A stretch of 64,000 nt of DNA. Origin: Nocardioides_C sp963700955 (GTDB lineage Bacteria; Actinomycetota; Actinomycetes; Propionibacteriales; Nocardioidaceae). The stretch is taken from positions 558,001-622,000 of the forward strand of contig CAVOZH010000004.1 in the NCBI GenBank assembly GCA_963700955.1. Reading direction: 5' to 3'. The notes beneath the pieces were generated by a model. It made no database searches. It worked only from the letters and a program-made list of their open reading frames with translations, and was not told the DNA's origin. The number at the start of each line of letters is the position of its first letter. Positions within the stretch are counted from its first letter, which is position 1. The translations under genes were made by a program, and so were the position numbers. Of the stretch, positions 8,194 to 17,022 are shown in pieces.

Positions 8194-9338
8194 CGCTGGA
8201 CCACCATCGCGACCCCCTGGCCACCGCCGACGGCGATCGCGGCCAGCCCGAGCTCACCGCGGTCCTGACGCACCAGCTGGCTGAACAGGCGTACGACGAG
8301 GACGGCACCCGACGCTCCCCAGGGGTGACCGAGCGCCAGGGCGCCGCCCTGGGGACACACGCGTGCAGGGTCGAGCCCGAGGTCGTCACAGCAGGCGAGC
8401 ACCTGCCCGGCGAACGCCTCGTTCAGCTCCACCACGTCGATGGCGTCCAGGCCGACCCCGGCGCGATCGAGGGCCGCCCGGACGGCAGGAACGATCCCGA
8501 TCCCGGGCAGGTTCGGGTCGACGCCCACGGTCGCGGTGGCGAGGACGCGCAGGCCGGGCAGACCCAGCCGCTCGTGCGTCGCGGCGTCGACCACCGCTAC
8601 GGCGGCCGCCCCGTCGTTGACCCCGCAGGCGTTTCCGGCGGTGACCGTGCCCTTCGCACGGAAGGTCGGCCGGAGCCGGCCCAGCCGGTCGGCGGTCATG
8701 CCCGGTCGCGGGCGCTCGTCGAGGTCCACCCCGCCGACCCCGACGACCTCGTCGTGGAAGCCGCCGGCCTGCTGGGTCGTGTACGCCCGTGTGTGCGACT
8801 CCGCGGCGTAGGCGTCCTGACGGCCGCGCGAGACGGCATGCCCCGCCGCGAGCAGGTCGGCAGCGAGCCCCATGTCGGGGTCGCCGAGCTCCGCCGGAGC
8901 GAACGGCGCCCGCTCGTAGCGCTCGGGCTCCTCGCCGGTCGCGGGTGGCCAGAACCGCCACGGGGCGGTGGAGGCTGACTCGGTACCCCCCGCCAGAACG
9001 AGTCCCGGCGTCTCACGGACAAGGGCGGCGGCGGTCGTGATCGCCGCGAGGCCGCTCCCGCACTGCCGGTCGACGGTGAGCGCCGGAACTGCCACAGGCA
9101 GCCCGGCTGCCAGAGCGGCGACCCTGGCCACGTTGCCACCCGGGCCCATGCAGTTGCCGAGCACCACCTCGTTCACCGGCGGGCCGGGCAGGTCGAAGGG
9201 GCCGGCAGCGGCCGGGACGTCGTCGACAAGGCGGCGCAGGACGGGTGCGGCGAGGCCGGCAGCGTCGACGTGCGCGAGCGACCGGCCGGCGGTGCCGATC
9301 GGCGTGCGCCGGGCCGCGACGATCACCGGGGCCGTCAT
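8184..9338 (-). CDS. Thiolase-family protein lacking the second active-site Cys
   Basis: A 384-residue thiolase fold. The nucleophile is present (RQCGSG, Cys93), as are NEAF and the GHPWGASG histidine (His338). The C-terminal CxG motif, normally C-x-GGGQG, reads A-V-GGGQG, so the proton-handling Cys is Ala369. It may have altered chemistry, act as a ketoacyl-CoA binder, or rely on another residue. It is coupled by ATGA to the acyl-CoA ligase upstream and overlaps bioM. The context suggests a biotin or pimelate-related acyl-CoA step, which is inference. Plain acetyl-CoA acetyltransferase is the alternative label. Confidence 0.85.
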   Translation of the reverse strand: MTAPVIVAARRTPIGTAGRSLAHVDAAGLAAPVLRRLVDDVPAAAGPFDLPGPPVNEVVLGNCMGPGGNVARVAALAAGLPVAVPALTVDRQCGSGLAAITTAAALVRETPGLVLAGGTESASTAPWRFWPPATGEEPERYERAPFAPAELGDPDMGLAADLLAAGHAVSRGRQDAYAAESHTRAYTTQQAGGFHDEVVGVGGVDLDERPRPGMTADRLGRLRPTFRAKGTVTAGNACGVNDGAAAVAVVDAATHERLGLPGLRVLATATVGVDPNLPGIGIVPAVRAALDRAGVGLDAIDVVELNEAFAGQVLACCDDLGLDPARVCPQGGALALGHPWGASGAVLVVRLFSQLVRQDRGELGLAAIAVGGGQGVAMVVQRCR

Positions 9339-10333
9339 GGGTTCACCCCAGCCGGCCGCGGTGCCGAGCTCGAGCTGAGTGCGGCGCCGAGTCGCTCGCG
9401 GTCGAGCTTGCCCGCTGGGGTGAGTGGGAGGTCGGTCACCTCGAACCAGCGACGCGGTCGATGGGCCGGGCCGAGGAGCTCCCGGGCGCTTCGGCGCAGC
9501 GTGACGAGGTCGGTGGCGTCGGACACGACGCCACACAGGACCTGGCCGAGGTCGGGGTGGGGGAGACCCAGGACGACGACCCTCTGACCGGTGGCGCGTT
9601 CCAGAGCGGCCTCGACGTCGGCCACGAGCACGGTGGCTCCCGCCGTCACCACGGTGTCGGTGCCGCGACCGTGCACGCGGAGGAGCTCGCCCTCGAGGCT
9701 CCCGCGGTCGCCGACGGTGGCCCAGCCGTCCGCGCCGCAGGTCAGCGGGCCGTCGGGCCCGTCGTACCGCAGGCAGACGTAGGGGGAGCGGACCCACACG
9801 TCGCCGTCGCGGCAGTCGACCTCCACACCGGGGAAGGGACGCAGGTCGTCGGCATGGGATCCCCAGGCGACGAAGGAGAGCTCGGCGGCGCCGTAGTAGT
9901 GGCTGACCCAGGTGGCGCCGTGATCGAGGGCTTCGTCGTGGAGCCCCCGACCGAGGCGGTCCCCGGCGACGAGGACGTGCATGCCCGCGAGGGCGGTGCC
10001 GTGGGCGATGGCGCGCGAGAGGGCGGCCGGTGTGAGCACGGCGTGGGTCGCGCCCGTCGCCGAGCCCTGGACGGCCGCACCGAGGTCGGCGGCGTGAACG
10101 GCGGCGAAGAGGTTCATCGTCGCCGTCAGCGGGCCGGGCACCCAGACCCGCGAGGTCGGGTCCATGTCGAGGAGTCGTGTGACGTGCCCGAACGAGTCGA
10201 ACCAGGAGGCAGTCGTGCGCACGACCGACCGCGCCGTCCCGGACGTGCCCGACGTACGGAGCGCGACCAGGTCGCCGCTCTCGTGGGCGGCCAGGACGGC
10301 GCGCACCGGGTCCGGCGCGGCCTCGAGGTCCAC
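9335..10333 (-). CDS. Short ANL-family acyl-CoA ligase (MenE-like size)
   Basis: A 332-residue adenylate-forming enzyme. It has the P-loop TSGTSGTAR (27-35, without the usual PKG), the YYGAAE motif, and the C-terminal catalytic lysine in TPAGKLDR (Lys309). The first 100 or more residues of normal 500-residue ligases are missing, as in the short MenE enzymes of actinobacteria. GTG start 7 bp after bioY; ATGA overlap with the thiolase-like gene. No other menaquinone gene is near, so an acyl substrate tied to biotin metabolism is possible but unproven; MenE-like function is the alternative. Confidence 0.75.
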   Translation of the reverse strand: MDLEAAPDPVRAVLAAHESGDLVALRTSGTSGTARSVVRTTASWFDSFGHVTRLLDMDPTSRVWVPGPLTATMNLFAAVHAADLGAAVQGSATGATHAVLTPAALSRAIAHGTALAGMHVLVAGDRLGRGLHDEALDHGATWVSHYYGAAELSFVAWGSHADDLRPFPGVEVDCRDGDVWVRSPYVCLRYDGPDGPLTCGADGWATVGDRGSLEGELLRVHGRGTDTVVTAGATVLVADVEAALERATGQRVVVLGLPHPDLGQVLCGVVSDATDLVTLRRSARELLGPAHRPRRWFEVTDLPLTPAGKLDRERLGAALSSSSAPRPAGVNP

Positions 10334-10340
10334 GGCCCGG

Positions 10341-10940
10341 TCAGACAGCCGAGGTCTCCTTCGAGCGCGCGCGACGTGCGGCGATCAGCCCCGGGTAGGC
10401 GGTGTGCACACCTCGCGCGATCACCGCGGCCAGGACGGCCTTGATGAGGTCGCCCGGGATGAAGATCCAGGTGGAGACCGTGGCGGCCCACACCGAGATG
10501 CCGGCGACGGCCGCGATGCCCGCGATACCCGCGGCGTAGAGGACCACGATGCCGCCGACCACGTTGGCGACGACGCCCCAGGCGAGGCGGTAGGGCGAGC
10601 CGCCGCGCTCGGTGATCCAGCCGATCACGAACGCCGCCACCGGCCATGCCAGCAGGAAGCCCACCGAGGGGGTGAAGAAGACCCCGAGGCCACCACGGCC
10701 GCCGGCAAGCAGCGGGAGGCCCACGGCGACGAGCGCCAGGAAGAGCAGGACACTGGCGAAGCCGCGCCGGGCACCGAGGATCGCACCGGCGAGCATGATC
10801 CCGAGGGACTGCGCGGTGATCGGGACGCTGAACCCGGGTGGCGTGAAGGCGGGGATGAGGCCGAGCGCGGCGACGAAGCCGGCGAACACCGCGATCAGGG
10901 CGGCGTTGCGGGCGGGACTGGACGGCTGGGTGACGGCCAC
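10341..10940 (-). CDS. bioY: Biotin transporter S component BioY
   Basis: A 199-residue membrane protein with about six hydrophobic helices. It carries BioY family landmarks: GFSVPITAQSLGIMLAGAILG near residues 36-56 with the conserved PxTxQ, and a C-terminal FIPGDLIKAVLAA segment that lines the binding site. It is the first gene of the minus-strand transporter operon. The GTG start follows an AGAGAGGG ribosome binding site. This gene gives the operon its biotin assignment. Confidence 0.94.
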   Translation of the reverse strand: MAVTQPSSPARNAALIAVFAGFVAALGLIPAFTPPGFSVPITAQSLGIMLAGAILGARRGFASVLLFLALVAVGLPLLAGGRGGLGVFFTPSVGFLLAWPVAAFVIGWITERGGSPYRLAWGVVANVVGGIVVLYAAGIAGIAAVAGISVWAATVSTWIFIPGDLIKAVLAAVIARGVHTAYPGLIAARRARSKETSAV

Positions 10941-10959
10941 GGTGGACCCTCTCTTCCGG

Positions 10960-10982
10960 ACTGTAGGAGGACTTCGAGTCTA
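10960..10982 (-). promoter_or_regulatory. Candidate bioY promoter
   Basis: On the minus strand two -10-like hexamers precede bioY: TAGACT (10982-10977) and TACAGT (10965-10960). Either would give a short leader containing the AGAGAGGG site. No palindrome typical of a known biotin repressor was recognised. Confidence 0.35.
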
Positions 10983-11031
10983 GGAGCGCCGGCTTCACCC
11001 ACCGGCCCCGGTCCAGAGCGCGGGACTCGCC

Positions 11032-11973
11032 TCAGAGCTGCCTGGCGGCGAAGGTGTCGCAGGCCCGCAGGCTGCCCTTCTGCCGGCCCGTCGTGAACCA
11101 CCGCATCCGCTCTTCGGCCGACCCGTGGGTCCACGCGTCCGGGTTCACCCGTCCGGAGGTCCGCTGCTGGATCCGGTCGTCCCCGACGGCCTTGGCGGCG
11201 TCCAGCGCCTCCGCGACGTCCTGCTGGGTCAGGTTCTCGATGAAGACCTGGCCGTTCGCGTCCGCGGCCTCCGTGGCGTGCTTGGCCCACATGCCGGCGT
11301 AGCAGTCGGCCTGGAGCTCGAGCCGGACCGCGTCGCTGCTCGCGCCCTGCTGCGTGCGGACCCGTCCCATCGTGCCGAGCAGGTCCTGGACGTGGTGGCC
11401 GTACTCGTGCGCGAGGACGTACGCCTCCGCGAAGTCGCCGCCGTGGCCACCGAGCTGGCCCTCGAGCATGTCCTTGAAGAAGGTCGTGTCGAGGTACACG
11501 TGCTTGTCGGGCGGGCAGTAGAAGGGGCCGACGGCCGAGGTGGCGTTGCCGCACCCGGTGCTGACCCGGTCGGAGAAGATCACCGTGTCGGCGAGGGCGT
11601 ACTCCCGCTTGCCCTGCTGGGGCAGCGCGTCGGACCAGTAGGACTGGATGCTGTTGACGATCGCAACCCGGGCGCAGTCAGGGTCGTTGTTGGCGTCCGC
11701 CCCGGTCTTGCAGTGCGAGAGCTCCTGGCTGCCCGTGGAGACCGGTCCGTTGTCGCTCGCCGGGCCGGCCGGGAGGCCTGCTCCGCCGCCGCCGACGTAC
11801 TGCGAGATGACGAAGATCAGGACGAGGACGAGGATGCCGCCGATCCCGCCGCCGACCTTCATGCCGCCGCCACCCCCACCGACCGGGAAGCTGTAGCCAC
11901 CGCCACCGCCACCCCCGCCGCGACGGTTCTGGACCTGGCCGCTGTCCAGGCGGGCCTTGGGGTTGAAGCGCAT
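11032..11973 (-). CDS. Membrane-anchored zinc metallopeptidase (YpfJ family)
   Basis: A 313-residue neutral zinc metallopeptidase. After a glycine-rich cytoplasmic N-terminus (runs of 8 and 6 Gly, residues 18-37) there is one transmembrane segment (about 45-62), then an extracytoplasmic domain with the zincin motif HEYGHH at 189-194 and a downstream ELQADCYAG segment that should supply the third ligand. The ATG at 11973 has GGAAGGA upstream; a longer frame to 12150 lacks support. Substrate unknown. Gly-run anchors of this kind are usual in the actinobacterial members. Confidence 0.9.
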   Translation of the reverse strand: MRFNPKARLDSGQVQNRRGGGGGGGGYSFPVGGGGGGMKVGGGIGGILVLVLIFVISQYVGGGGAGLPAGPASDNGPVSTGSQELSHCKTGADANNDPDCARVAIVNSIQSYWSDALPQQGKREYALADTVIFSDRVSTGCGNATSAVGPFYCPPDKHVYLDTTFFKDMLEGQLGGHGGDFAEAYVLAHEYGHHVQDLLGTMGRVRTQQGASSDAVRLELQADCYAGMWAKHATEAADANGQVFIENLTQQDVAEALDAAKAVGDDRIQQRTSGRVNPDAWTHGSAEERMRWFTTGRQKGSLRACDTFAARQL

Positions 11974-12048
11974 GGTGTTCCTTCCGTACGGCGGTGGGCG
12001 GCCCCTGATGGGCCGAGGACCGCCGCGTGACCGCCTGGGTCTGTCTCG

Positions 12049-12081
12049 TAGACTAGGGGCGTGAGGTGCGCGACGGATTGA
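12049..12081 (+). promoter_or_regulatory. -10 box and six-codon upstream ORF before the ABC-F gene
   Basis: TAGACT at 12049-12054 is followed after 6 nt by GTG at 12061, which opens a leaderless six-codon frame (M-R-C-A-T-D, stop at 12079-12081). The ABC-F start lies 61 nt downstream. The arrangement resembles leader peptides that control ABC-F genes by ribosome stalling, but no terminator/antiterminator pair was recognised here. Confidence 0.4.
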
Positions 12082-12142
12082 GCCGGACTCCACCCCTGTC
12101 CAGGCCAGATGTTCCCAGAACCCGTCGAGGTAACCGCTTTCC

Positions 12143-13741
12143 ATGATCACTGCCCATCAGCTCGAAGTCCGCGCGGGCGCGCGCCTCCTCATGGAGGACG
12201 TGAGCTTCCGCGTCGCGGCGGGCGACAAGGTCGGTCTCGTCGGCCGTAACGGCGCCGGCAAGACAACGCTCACGAAGATCCTTGCCGGCGATGCTCTGCC
12301 TGCCTCGGGGAAGGTGACCGCGTCAGGAAGCGTCGGATACCTGCCCCAGGACCCGCGCACCGGCGACCCCGAGGTGATCGCCAAGGACCGCATCCTCTCG
12401 GCCCGGGGTCTCGACGAGGTGGTCCGCCGGCTGCGTGAGGCAGAGGCGGACATGGCCTCCGACGACCCGACCACCCGTGACCGCGGGATGCGGCGGTACG
12501 AACGAGCCGATGCCGAGCTCCACGCCGGTGGTGGCTACGGCGCCGAGGCGGAGGCAGCGCAGATCGCCTCGAGTCTCGGCATCGAGGACCGGATCCTGAA
12601 ACAGCCGTTGCGCACGCTCTCCGGTGGCCAACGGCGCCGGGTGGAGCTCGCGCGCATCCTGTTCTCGGGTGCCGAGACCCTCCTGCTCGACGAGCCGACC
12701 AACCACCTCGACGCCGACTCGATCGTGTGGCTGCGCGACTTCCTGAAGTCGCACAAGGGCGGCCTCATCGTGATCAGTCACGACGTGGGGCTGCTCGAGG
12801 CCTGCGTCAACAAGGTGCTTCACCTCGACGCGAACCGGGCTGAGATCGACGTCTACAACATGGGCTGGAAGGCGTACCTCGCACAGCGCGAGACCGACGA
12901 GCGGCGCCGCAAGCGCGAGCGGATGAACGCCGAGCGCAAGGCGAGCACGCTGATGGACCAGGCCAACAAGATGCGCGCCAAGGCCACGAAGGCGCAGGCA
13001 GCGCAGTCGATGATGAAGCGCGCCGAGCGGCTGATGGAGGGCATCGAGGCCGAGCGCAAGTCCGACCGCGTGGCCCGGATCAAGTTCCCCTCACCGGCGC
13101 CCTGTGGCAAGACCCCGCTCACGGCGGCCGAGCTGTCGAAGTCCTACGGGTCGCTGGAGGTCTTCACCGACGTCGACCTCGCGATCGACAAGGGCAGCCG
13201 GGTCGTCATCCTCGGCCTCAACGGCGCCGGCAAGACCACGCTGCTACGGATCCTCGGGGGCGTCGACGCGCCCGACACCGGGAAGGTGGTTCCCGGTTAC
13301 GGTCTCAAGCTCGGGTACTACGCCCAGGAGCACGAGACCCTCGACACCAGCCGCACGGTGCTGGAGAACCTGCGCACGGCGGCGCCCCAGCTCACCGACA
13401 CGGAGGCACGCAGCGTCCTCGGGTCGTTCCTGTTCAGCGGCGACGACGCCACGAAGCCGGCCGGCGTCCTGTCGGGCGGCGAGAAGACCCGCCTTGCGCT
13501 GGCGATCCTCGTGGTCTCGAGCGCCAACGTGCTGCTGCTCGACGAGCCGACGAACAACCTCGACCCGGCTTCGCGGGAGGAGGTGCTCGCGGCGATCCGC
13601 AGCTACGAGGGCGCGATCATCCTGGTGACCCACGACGAGGGCGCAGTGCGCGCTCTCGAGCCGGACCGCGTGCTGATCCTTCCCGACGGCGTGGAGGACC
13701 TCTGGAACGAGGAGTACGCCGACCTCGTGGCACTGGCCTAG
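12143..13741 (+). CDS. ABC-F family ATPase
   Basis: A 532-residue soluble protein with two ABC domains and no membrane segment. Walker A motifs are at about 34-42 (GRNGAGKTT) and 359-367 (GLNGAGKTT); signatures LSGGQRRR near 159 and LSGGEKTR near 443. Between them lies a charged, coiled-coil linker rich in Lys, Arg and Met (about 250-310), the P-site tRNA interaction motif. ABC-F proteins act on the ribosome as translation factors or antibiotic-protection proteins; which applies cannot be told from sequence. The stop region contains the -10 box of the next gene. Confidence 0.92.
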   Translation: MITAHQLEVRAGARLLMEDVSFRVAAGDKVGLVGRNGAGKTTLTKILAGDALPASGKVTASGSVGYLPQDPRTGDPEVIAKDRILSARGLDEVVRRLREAEADMASDDPTTRDRGMRRYERADAELHAGGGYGAEAEAAQIASSLGIEDRILKQPLRTLSGGQRRRVELARILFSGAETLLLDEPTNHLDADSIVWLRDFLKSHKGGLIVISHDVGLLEACVNKVLHLDANRAEIDVYNMGWKAYLAQRETDERRRKRERMNAERKASTLMDQANKMRAKATKAQAAQSMMKRAERLMEGIEAERKSDRVARIKFPSPAPCGKTPLTAAELSKSYGSLEVFTDVDLAIDKGSRVVILGLNGAGKTTLLRILGGVDAPDTGKVVPGYGLKLGYYAQEHETLDTSRTVLENLRTAAPQLTDTEARSVLGSFLFSGDDATKPAGVLSGGEKTRLALAILVVSSANVLLLDEPTNNLDPASREEVLAAIRSYEGAIILVTHDEGAVRALEPDRVLILPDGVEDLWNEEYADLVALA

Positions 13742-13744
13742 GCT
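13739..13744 (+). promoter_or_regulatory. -10 box for leaderless enoyl-CoA hydratase gene
   Basis: TAGGCT ends 6 nt before the ATG at 13751 and overlaps the ABC-F stop codon. There is no ribosome binding site, so a leaderless transcript is predicted. Confidence 0.6.
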
Positions 13745-13750
13745 TCGGCC

Positions 13751-14557
13751 ATGACTGCCACCACCGACATCGACCCCGAAGTCCTCGAGCGCGCCGGACT
13801 CCGGCTCGACGTCAACGGGATGGTCACCACGATCACCCTCGACCGTCCCGCGACGAAGAACTCCCAGACACCCGCGACCTGGATCGCTCTGCGGGCGATC
13901 GGCGCCGGGCTGGCGCCGGGCACGCGGGTCGTGGTCGTCCGCGGTGCCGGGGACTCGTTCTCGTCCGGCCTCGACCGGCGGATGCTCACCACGGCCGGGG
14001 TCGAGGGCGAGGCGTCGCTCTTCTCGCTTCGGGAGCTGCCCGACGGGGAGATGGCGGACACCATCGGCTCGTTCCAGGAGGGCTTCACCTGGCTGCGTCG
14101 CAGCGACATCATCTCGGTGGCAGCGGTCCAGGGGCACGCCATCGGTGCGGGCTTCCAGCTCGCCCTTGCGTGTGACCTGCGGGTCGTCGCCGACGACGCG
14201 TCGTTCTCGATGCGCGAGCCTCTGCTGGGCCTGGTCCCGGACCTGACGGGAACAAAGCCACTGGTCGAGCTGGTTGGGTACTCACGGGCCCTGGAGATCT
14301 GTGCGACCGCCCGCTCGGTGAGCGCCGACGAGGCACGCGAGATCGGGCTGGCCACGGTCGTCGTACCTCGTGCGGAGCTCCAGCAGAGTGTCGACGACCT
14401 CGTCGCCGCGCTGACGGCTCCGTTGTACGGCGCGGTGTCCGAGACCAAGGCCCTGCTCCAGAGCGCACACGTGCTCGACCTCGAGGAGCAGCGGCGCGTG
14501 GAGCGGGAGGCGCAGGTACGCCGGTTCCGCGAGCTCGCGTCGTTGATGGGGGAGTAG
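13751..14557 (+). CDS. Enoyl-CoA hydratase/isomerase family protein
   Basis: A 268-residue crotonase-fold protein. The CoA-binding and oxyanion-hole segments are present: SFSSGLDRRML (about 75-85) and QGHAIGAGFQLALACDLR (about 127-144). It probably hydrates or isomerises a 2-enoyl-CoA in fatty-acid or amino-acid breakdown. The neighbours do not reveal the substrate: ABC-F upstream and a drug-type ABC exporter downstream. The ATG is placed by the -10 box 6 nt upstream. Confidence 0.87.
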   Translation: MTATTDIDPEVLERAGLRLDVNGMVTTITLDRPATKNSQTPATWIALRAIGAGLAPGTRVVVVRGAGDSFSSGLDRRMLTTAGVEGEASLFSLRELPDGEMADTIGSFQEGFTWLRRSDIISVAAVQGHAIGAGFQLALACDLRVVADDASFSMREPLLGLVPDLTGTKPLVELVGYSRALEICATARSVSADEAREIGLATVVVPRAELQQSVDDLVAALTAPLYGAVSETKALLQSAHVLDLEEQRRVEREAQVRRFRELASLMGE

Positions 14558-14599
14558 GACCAGCGCCCGGCACGCCGGGCGGGATCGGAGGGACGTCCG

Positions 14600-16468
14600 T
14601 TGTCGATGCACACCGGCATGGGCCCGGCCTGGCGCAACCTGCGCACGGACCGCAGTGTCGCGCGGCAGAAGCTTGCCCGCGAGACGGTGCGGCGCGTGGT
14701 CGGGTTCGCGAAGCCTCACCGCAAGCTCATCTCGATCTTCCTCGGCCTCGTGGTCGTCGATGCCTCGATGGTCGTCGTGACGCCGCTGCTGGTGAGGCGC
14801 ATCGTCGACGATGGCATTCTCAAGGGGAACAGCCTGCTGGTCACCGTCCTCGCACTGGTGATGGCGGCGGTCGCAGTCCTCAGCGCGCTTCTCACGCTCG
14901 GACAGGGCTACCTCTCGGCCAAGGTGGGGGAGGGACTGATCTACGACCTCCGCACGCAGGTCTTCGCTCATGTGCAGCGCATGTCACTGGCGTTCTTCAC
15001 GCGGACCCAGACCGGCGCGCTGGTCTCGCGCCTCAACAACGACGTGATCGGAGCTCAGCGAGCGTTCACCTCGACGCTTTCGAGCACGGTCTCCAACTCG
15101 ATCAGCGTGGTGGTCGTGGGGATCACGATGCTGGCGCTCAGCTGGCAGGTCACCGTGCTCTGCCTGTTGCTGTTCCCGGTGCTGCTGGTGGCGTCCCGTT
15201 GGGTGGGTACGAAGCTCGCCGGGCTGACCCGCGACCAGATGCAGGGCAACGCCGACCTCGGCAACAACATGACCGAGCGGTTCAACGTCGGCGGCGCGCT
15301 GCTGCTCAAGCTGTTCGGCCGGCGGGACGAGGAGGACCAGGGGTTCTCCGAGAAGGCTGCGTACGTTCGTGACCTCGGGGTCCGCATCGCCTTCGTCACT
15401 CGGGTGTTCGGCGCGAGCCTGATGCTCATCCCTGCCCTGGCAACCGCGCTGGTGTACGGCGTCGGCGGCAATCTCGTGATCAGCGGGGCGCTCAGTGTCG
15501 GCACGCTCCTGGCTCTCGCCACGCTGCTGATGCGCCTGCTCGGACCCCTCCAGGGCCTGTCGAACGTGCGGGTCGACGTGATGACGGCGCTGGTGAGCTT
15601 CGAGAGGGTCTTCGAGGTGCTCGACCTTCCGTCGATGATCCAGGAGCGTCCCGATGCGGTTCCCCTCACCCGCCACGCGGCGAGCATCGAGTTCGACCAC
15701 GTCGCGTTCACCTACCCACGCGCCGACGAGGTGTCCCTGGCGAGCCTCGAGAACGTCGCGCGCCAGGAGACCCGCGACCACGGGCCGGTCCTGAAGGACG
15801 TCTCTTTCACGGCGCTGCCGGGACAGATGGTCGCCCTCGTCGGGCCGTCCGGCGCGGGCAAGACGACGATCACCCACCTCGTCGCGCGGCTTTACGACGT
15901 GTCGGCAGGCGCCGTACGCGTGGCCGGGCACGACGTCCGGGACGTCACGCTGCAGTCCCTCGAGGACGCTGTCGGCTACGTCACCCAGGACGCGCACATG
16001 TTCCACGACACGATCCGCGCGAACCTGCGCTACGCCAAGCCCGAAGCCACGGACGAGGAGATCTGGGACGCGCTGGGCGCCGCCCAGGTGCGGAACCTGG
16101 TCGGGTCCCTCCCGGACGGCTTGGAGACAGTCGTCGGCGACCGGGGCTACCGCCTGTCGGGCGGCGAACGGCAGCGGCTGGCGATCGCCCGGCTGCTGCT
16201 CAAGGCTCCCGGGATCGTGGTCCTCGACGAGGCCACCGCGCACCTCGACTCCGAGTCGGAGGTGGCGGTTCAGCGCGCGCTCGACCAGGCCCTGGAGGGC
16301 AGGACCTCCCTGGTCATCGCGCACCGGCTCTCGACGGTCCGCAACGCCGATCTGATCCTGGTGGTCGACGACGGCCGGATCGTCGCTTCCGGCACCCACG
16401 ACGAGCTGATCACACGGGGCGGCTTGTACGCCGACCTCTACCGGACCCAGTTCGCCGCCCACGCCTGA
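14600..16468 (+). CDS. ABC exporter, fused permease and ATPase
   Basis: A 622-residue half-transporter of the multidrug/lipid exporter class, acting as a dimer in the membrane. Six transmembrane helices occupy about residues 45-340; the ATPase domain follows with Walker A GPSGAGKTT at about 415-423, signature LSGGERQR near 520 and an H-loop (IAHRLST) near 575. The TTG start is preferred because GGAGGGA ends 6 nt before it, while the ATG at 14606 would be 12 nt away. It stands alone, so the substrate cannot be inferred. Confidence 0.9.
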   Translation: MSMHTGMGPAWRNLRTDRSVARQKLARETVRRVVGFAKPHRKLISIFLGLVVVDASMVVVTPLLVRRIVDDGILKGNSLLVTVLALVMAAVAVLSALLTLGQGYLSAKVGEGLIYDLRTQVFAHVQRMSLAFFTRTQTGALVSRLNNDVIGAQRAFTSTLSSTVSNSISVVVVGITMLALSWQVTVLCLLLFPVLLVASRWVGTKLAGLTRDQMQGNADLGNNMTERFNVGGALLLKLFGRRDEEDQGFSEKAAYVRDLGVRIAFVTRVFGASLMLIPALATALVYGVGGNLVISGALSVGTLLALATLLMRLLGPLQGLSNVRVDVMTALVSFERVFEVLDLPSMIQERPDAVPLTRHAASIEFDHVAFTYPRADEVSLASLENVARQETRDHGPVLKDVSFTALPGQMVALVGPSGAGKTTITHLVARLYDVSAGAVRVAGHDVRDVTLQSLEDAVGYVTQDAHMFHDTIRANLRYAKPEATDEEIWDALGAAQVRNLVGSLPDGLETVVGDRGYRLSGGERQRLAIARLLLKAPGIVVLDEATAHLDSESEVAVQRALDQALEGRTSLVIAHRLSTVRNADLILVVDDGRIVASGTHDELITRGGLYADLYRTQFAAHA

Positions 16469-16570
16469 CCTGAGGTTGACGCGACGGCCGACAGCGTCGA
16501 TCACGCCGACCCGGATGGGGTGCCCGGCCGATCTCGATGACGGGCTCCTCAACGACGTCGGACTTGGAGC

Positions 16571-16621
16571 CAACCCCACGTGCAACCCCGGCCGTGTCTC
16601 CCGCGTCACGTGCGGGGGTTG
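16571..16621 (+). terminator. Candidate bidirectional terminator hairpin
   Basis: CAACCCCACGTG (16571-16582) can pair with CACGTGCGGGGGTTG (16607-16621), 12 paired positions with a three-base bulge. An alternative partner for the right arm is GCAACCCC at 16582-16589. It lies between the convergent ABC exporter and the 48-codon gene. No T-run follows. Confidence 0.4.
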
Positions 16622-16650
16622 TGCCTTCGGTGGGCGGCGCTCTGTGAGTG

Positions 16651-16797
16651 CTAGACGAGCCCCAGGATCTCGTCGATCTCCCGCTGGCCCAGCGCGTGGT
16701 CCGAGGCGTTGGCGGCGACTATCAGGTGCGCAGTCAGTTCCACTTCTTCCCGGAGCGCGGGATCGTGGAGCGAGACGTCGAGGGAGTCAGTTATCAC
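16651..16797 (-). CDS. 48-residue small protein, leaderless
   Basis: Not assigned to a named family. The C-terminal half, EVELTAHLIVAANASDHAL then EIDEILGLV, looks helical and amphipathic, like short actinobacterial proteins seen as regulators or antitoxin-like helices, but I cannot name a function. The GTG at 16797 is chosen because TAGCGT (forward ACGCTA 16805-16810) ends 7 nt upstream; a longer GTG start at 16845 would run through the AT-rich promoter. Codons are strongly G/C-ending, supporting a real gene. Confidence 0.6.
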   Translation of the reverse strand: MITDSLDVSLHDPALREEVELTAHLIVAANASDHALGQREIDEILGLV

Positions 16798-16804
16798 GGG
16801 GACA

Positions 16805-16810
16805 ACGCTA
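16805..16810 (-). promoter_or_regulatory. -10 box of the 48-codon gene
   Basis: On the minus strand TAGCGT, 7 nt before the GTG at 16797, in the lowest-GC stretch of this neighbourhood. Confidence 0.5.
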
Positions 16811-17022
16811 GGTAACCGATAGTTGTATTGTCCTGGTTTCGTCACCTGCGCGCCTTCGCGCGGGTCATCTTTTACCGCCCCCGTCGATGCTCTGGCGGTG
16901 GAGGCAAGCGCGGATGGTCAACACAGCGCCCACGAGGAAGACGGCAACACGGCGACTGACCCGGCCTGCCCCCAGAACTCCGCGGCCGATCGACTCGGCT
17001 GGACGGCTACGGCGTCGTCGTA

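Noticed and set aside
14984..16609. 541-codon open frame opposite the ABC exporter
   Set aside because: Antisense shadow; no motif and no start signal.
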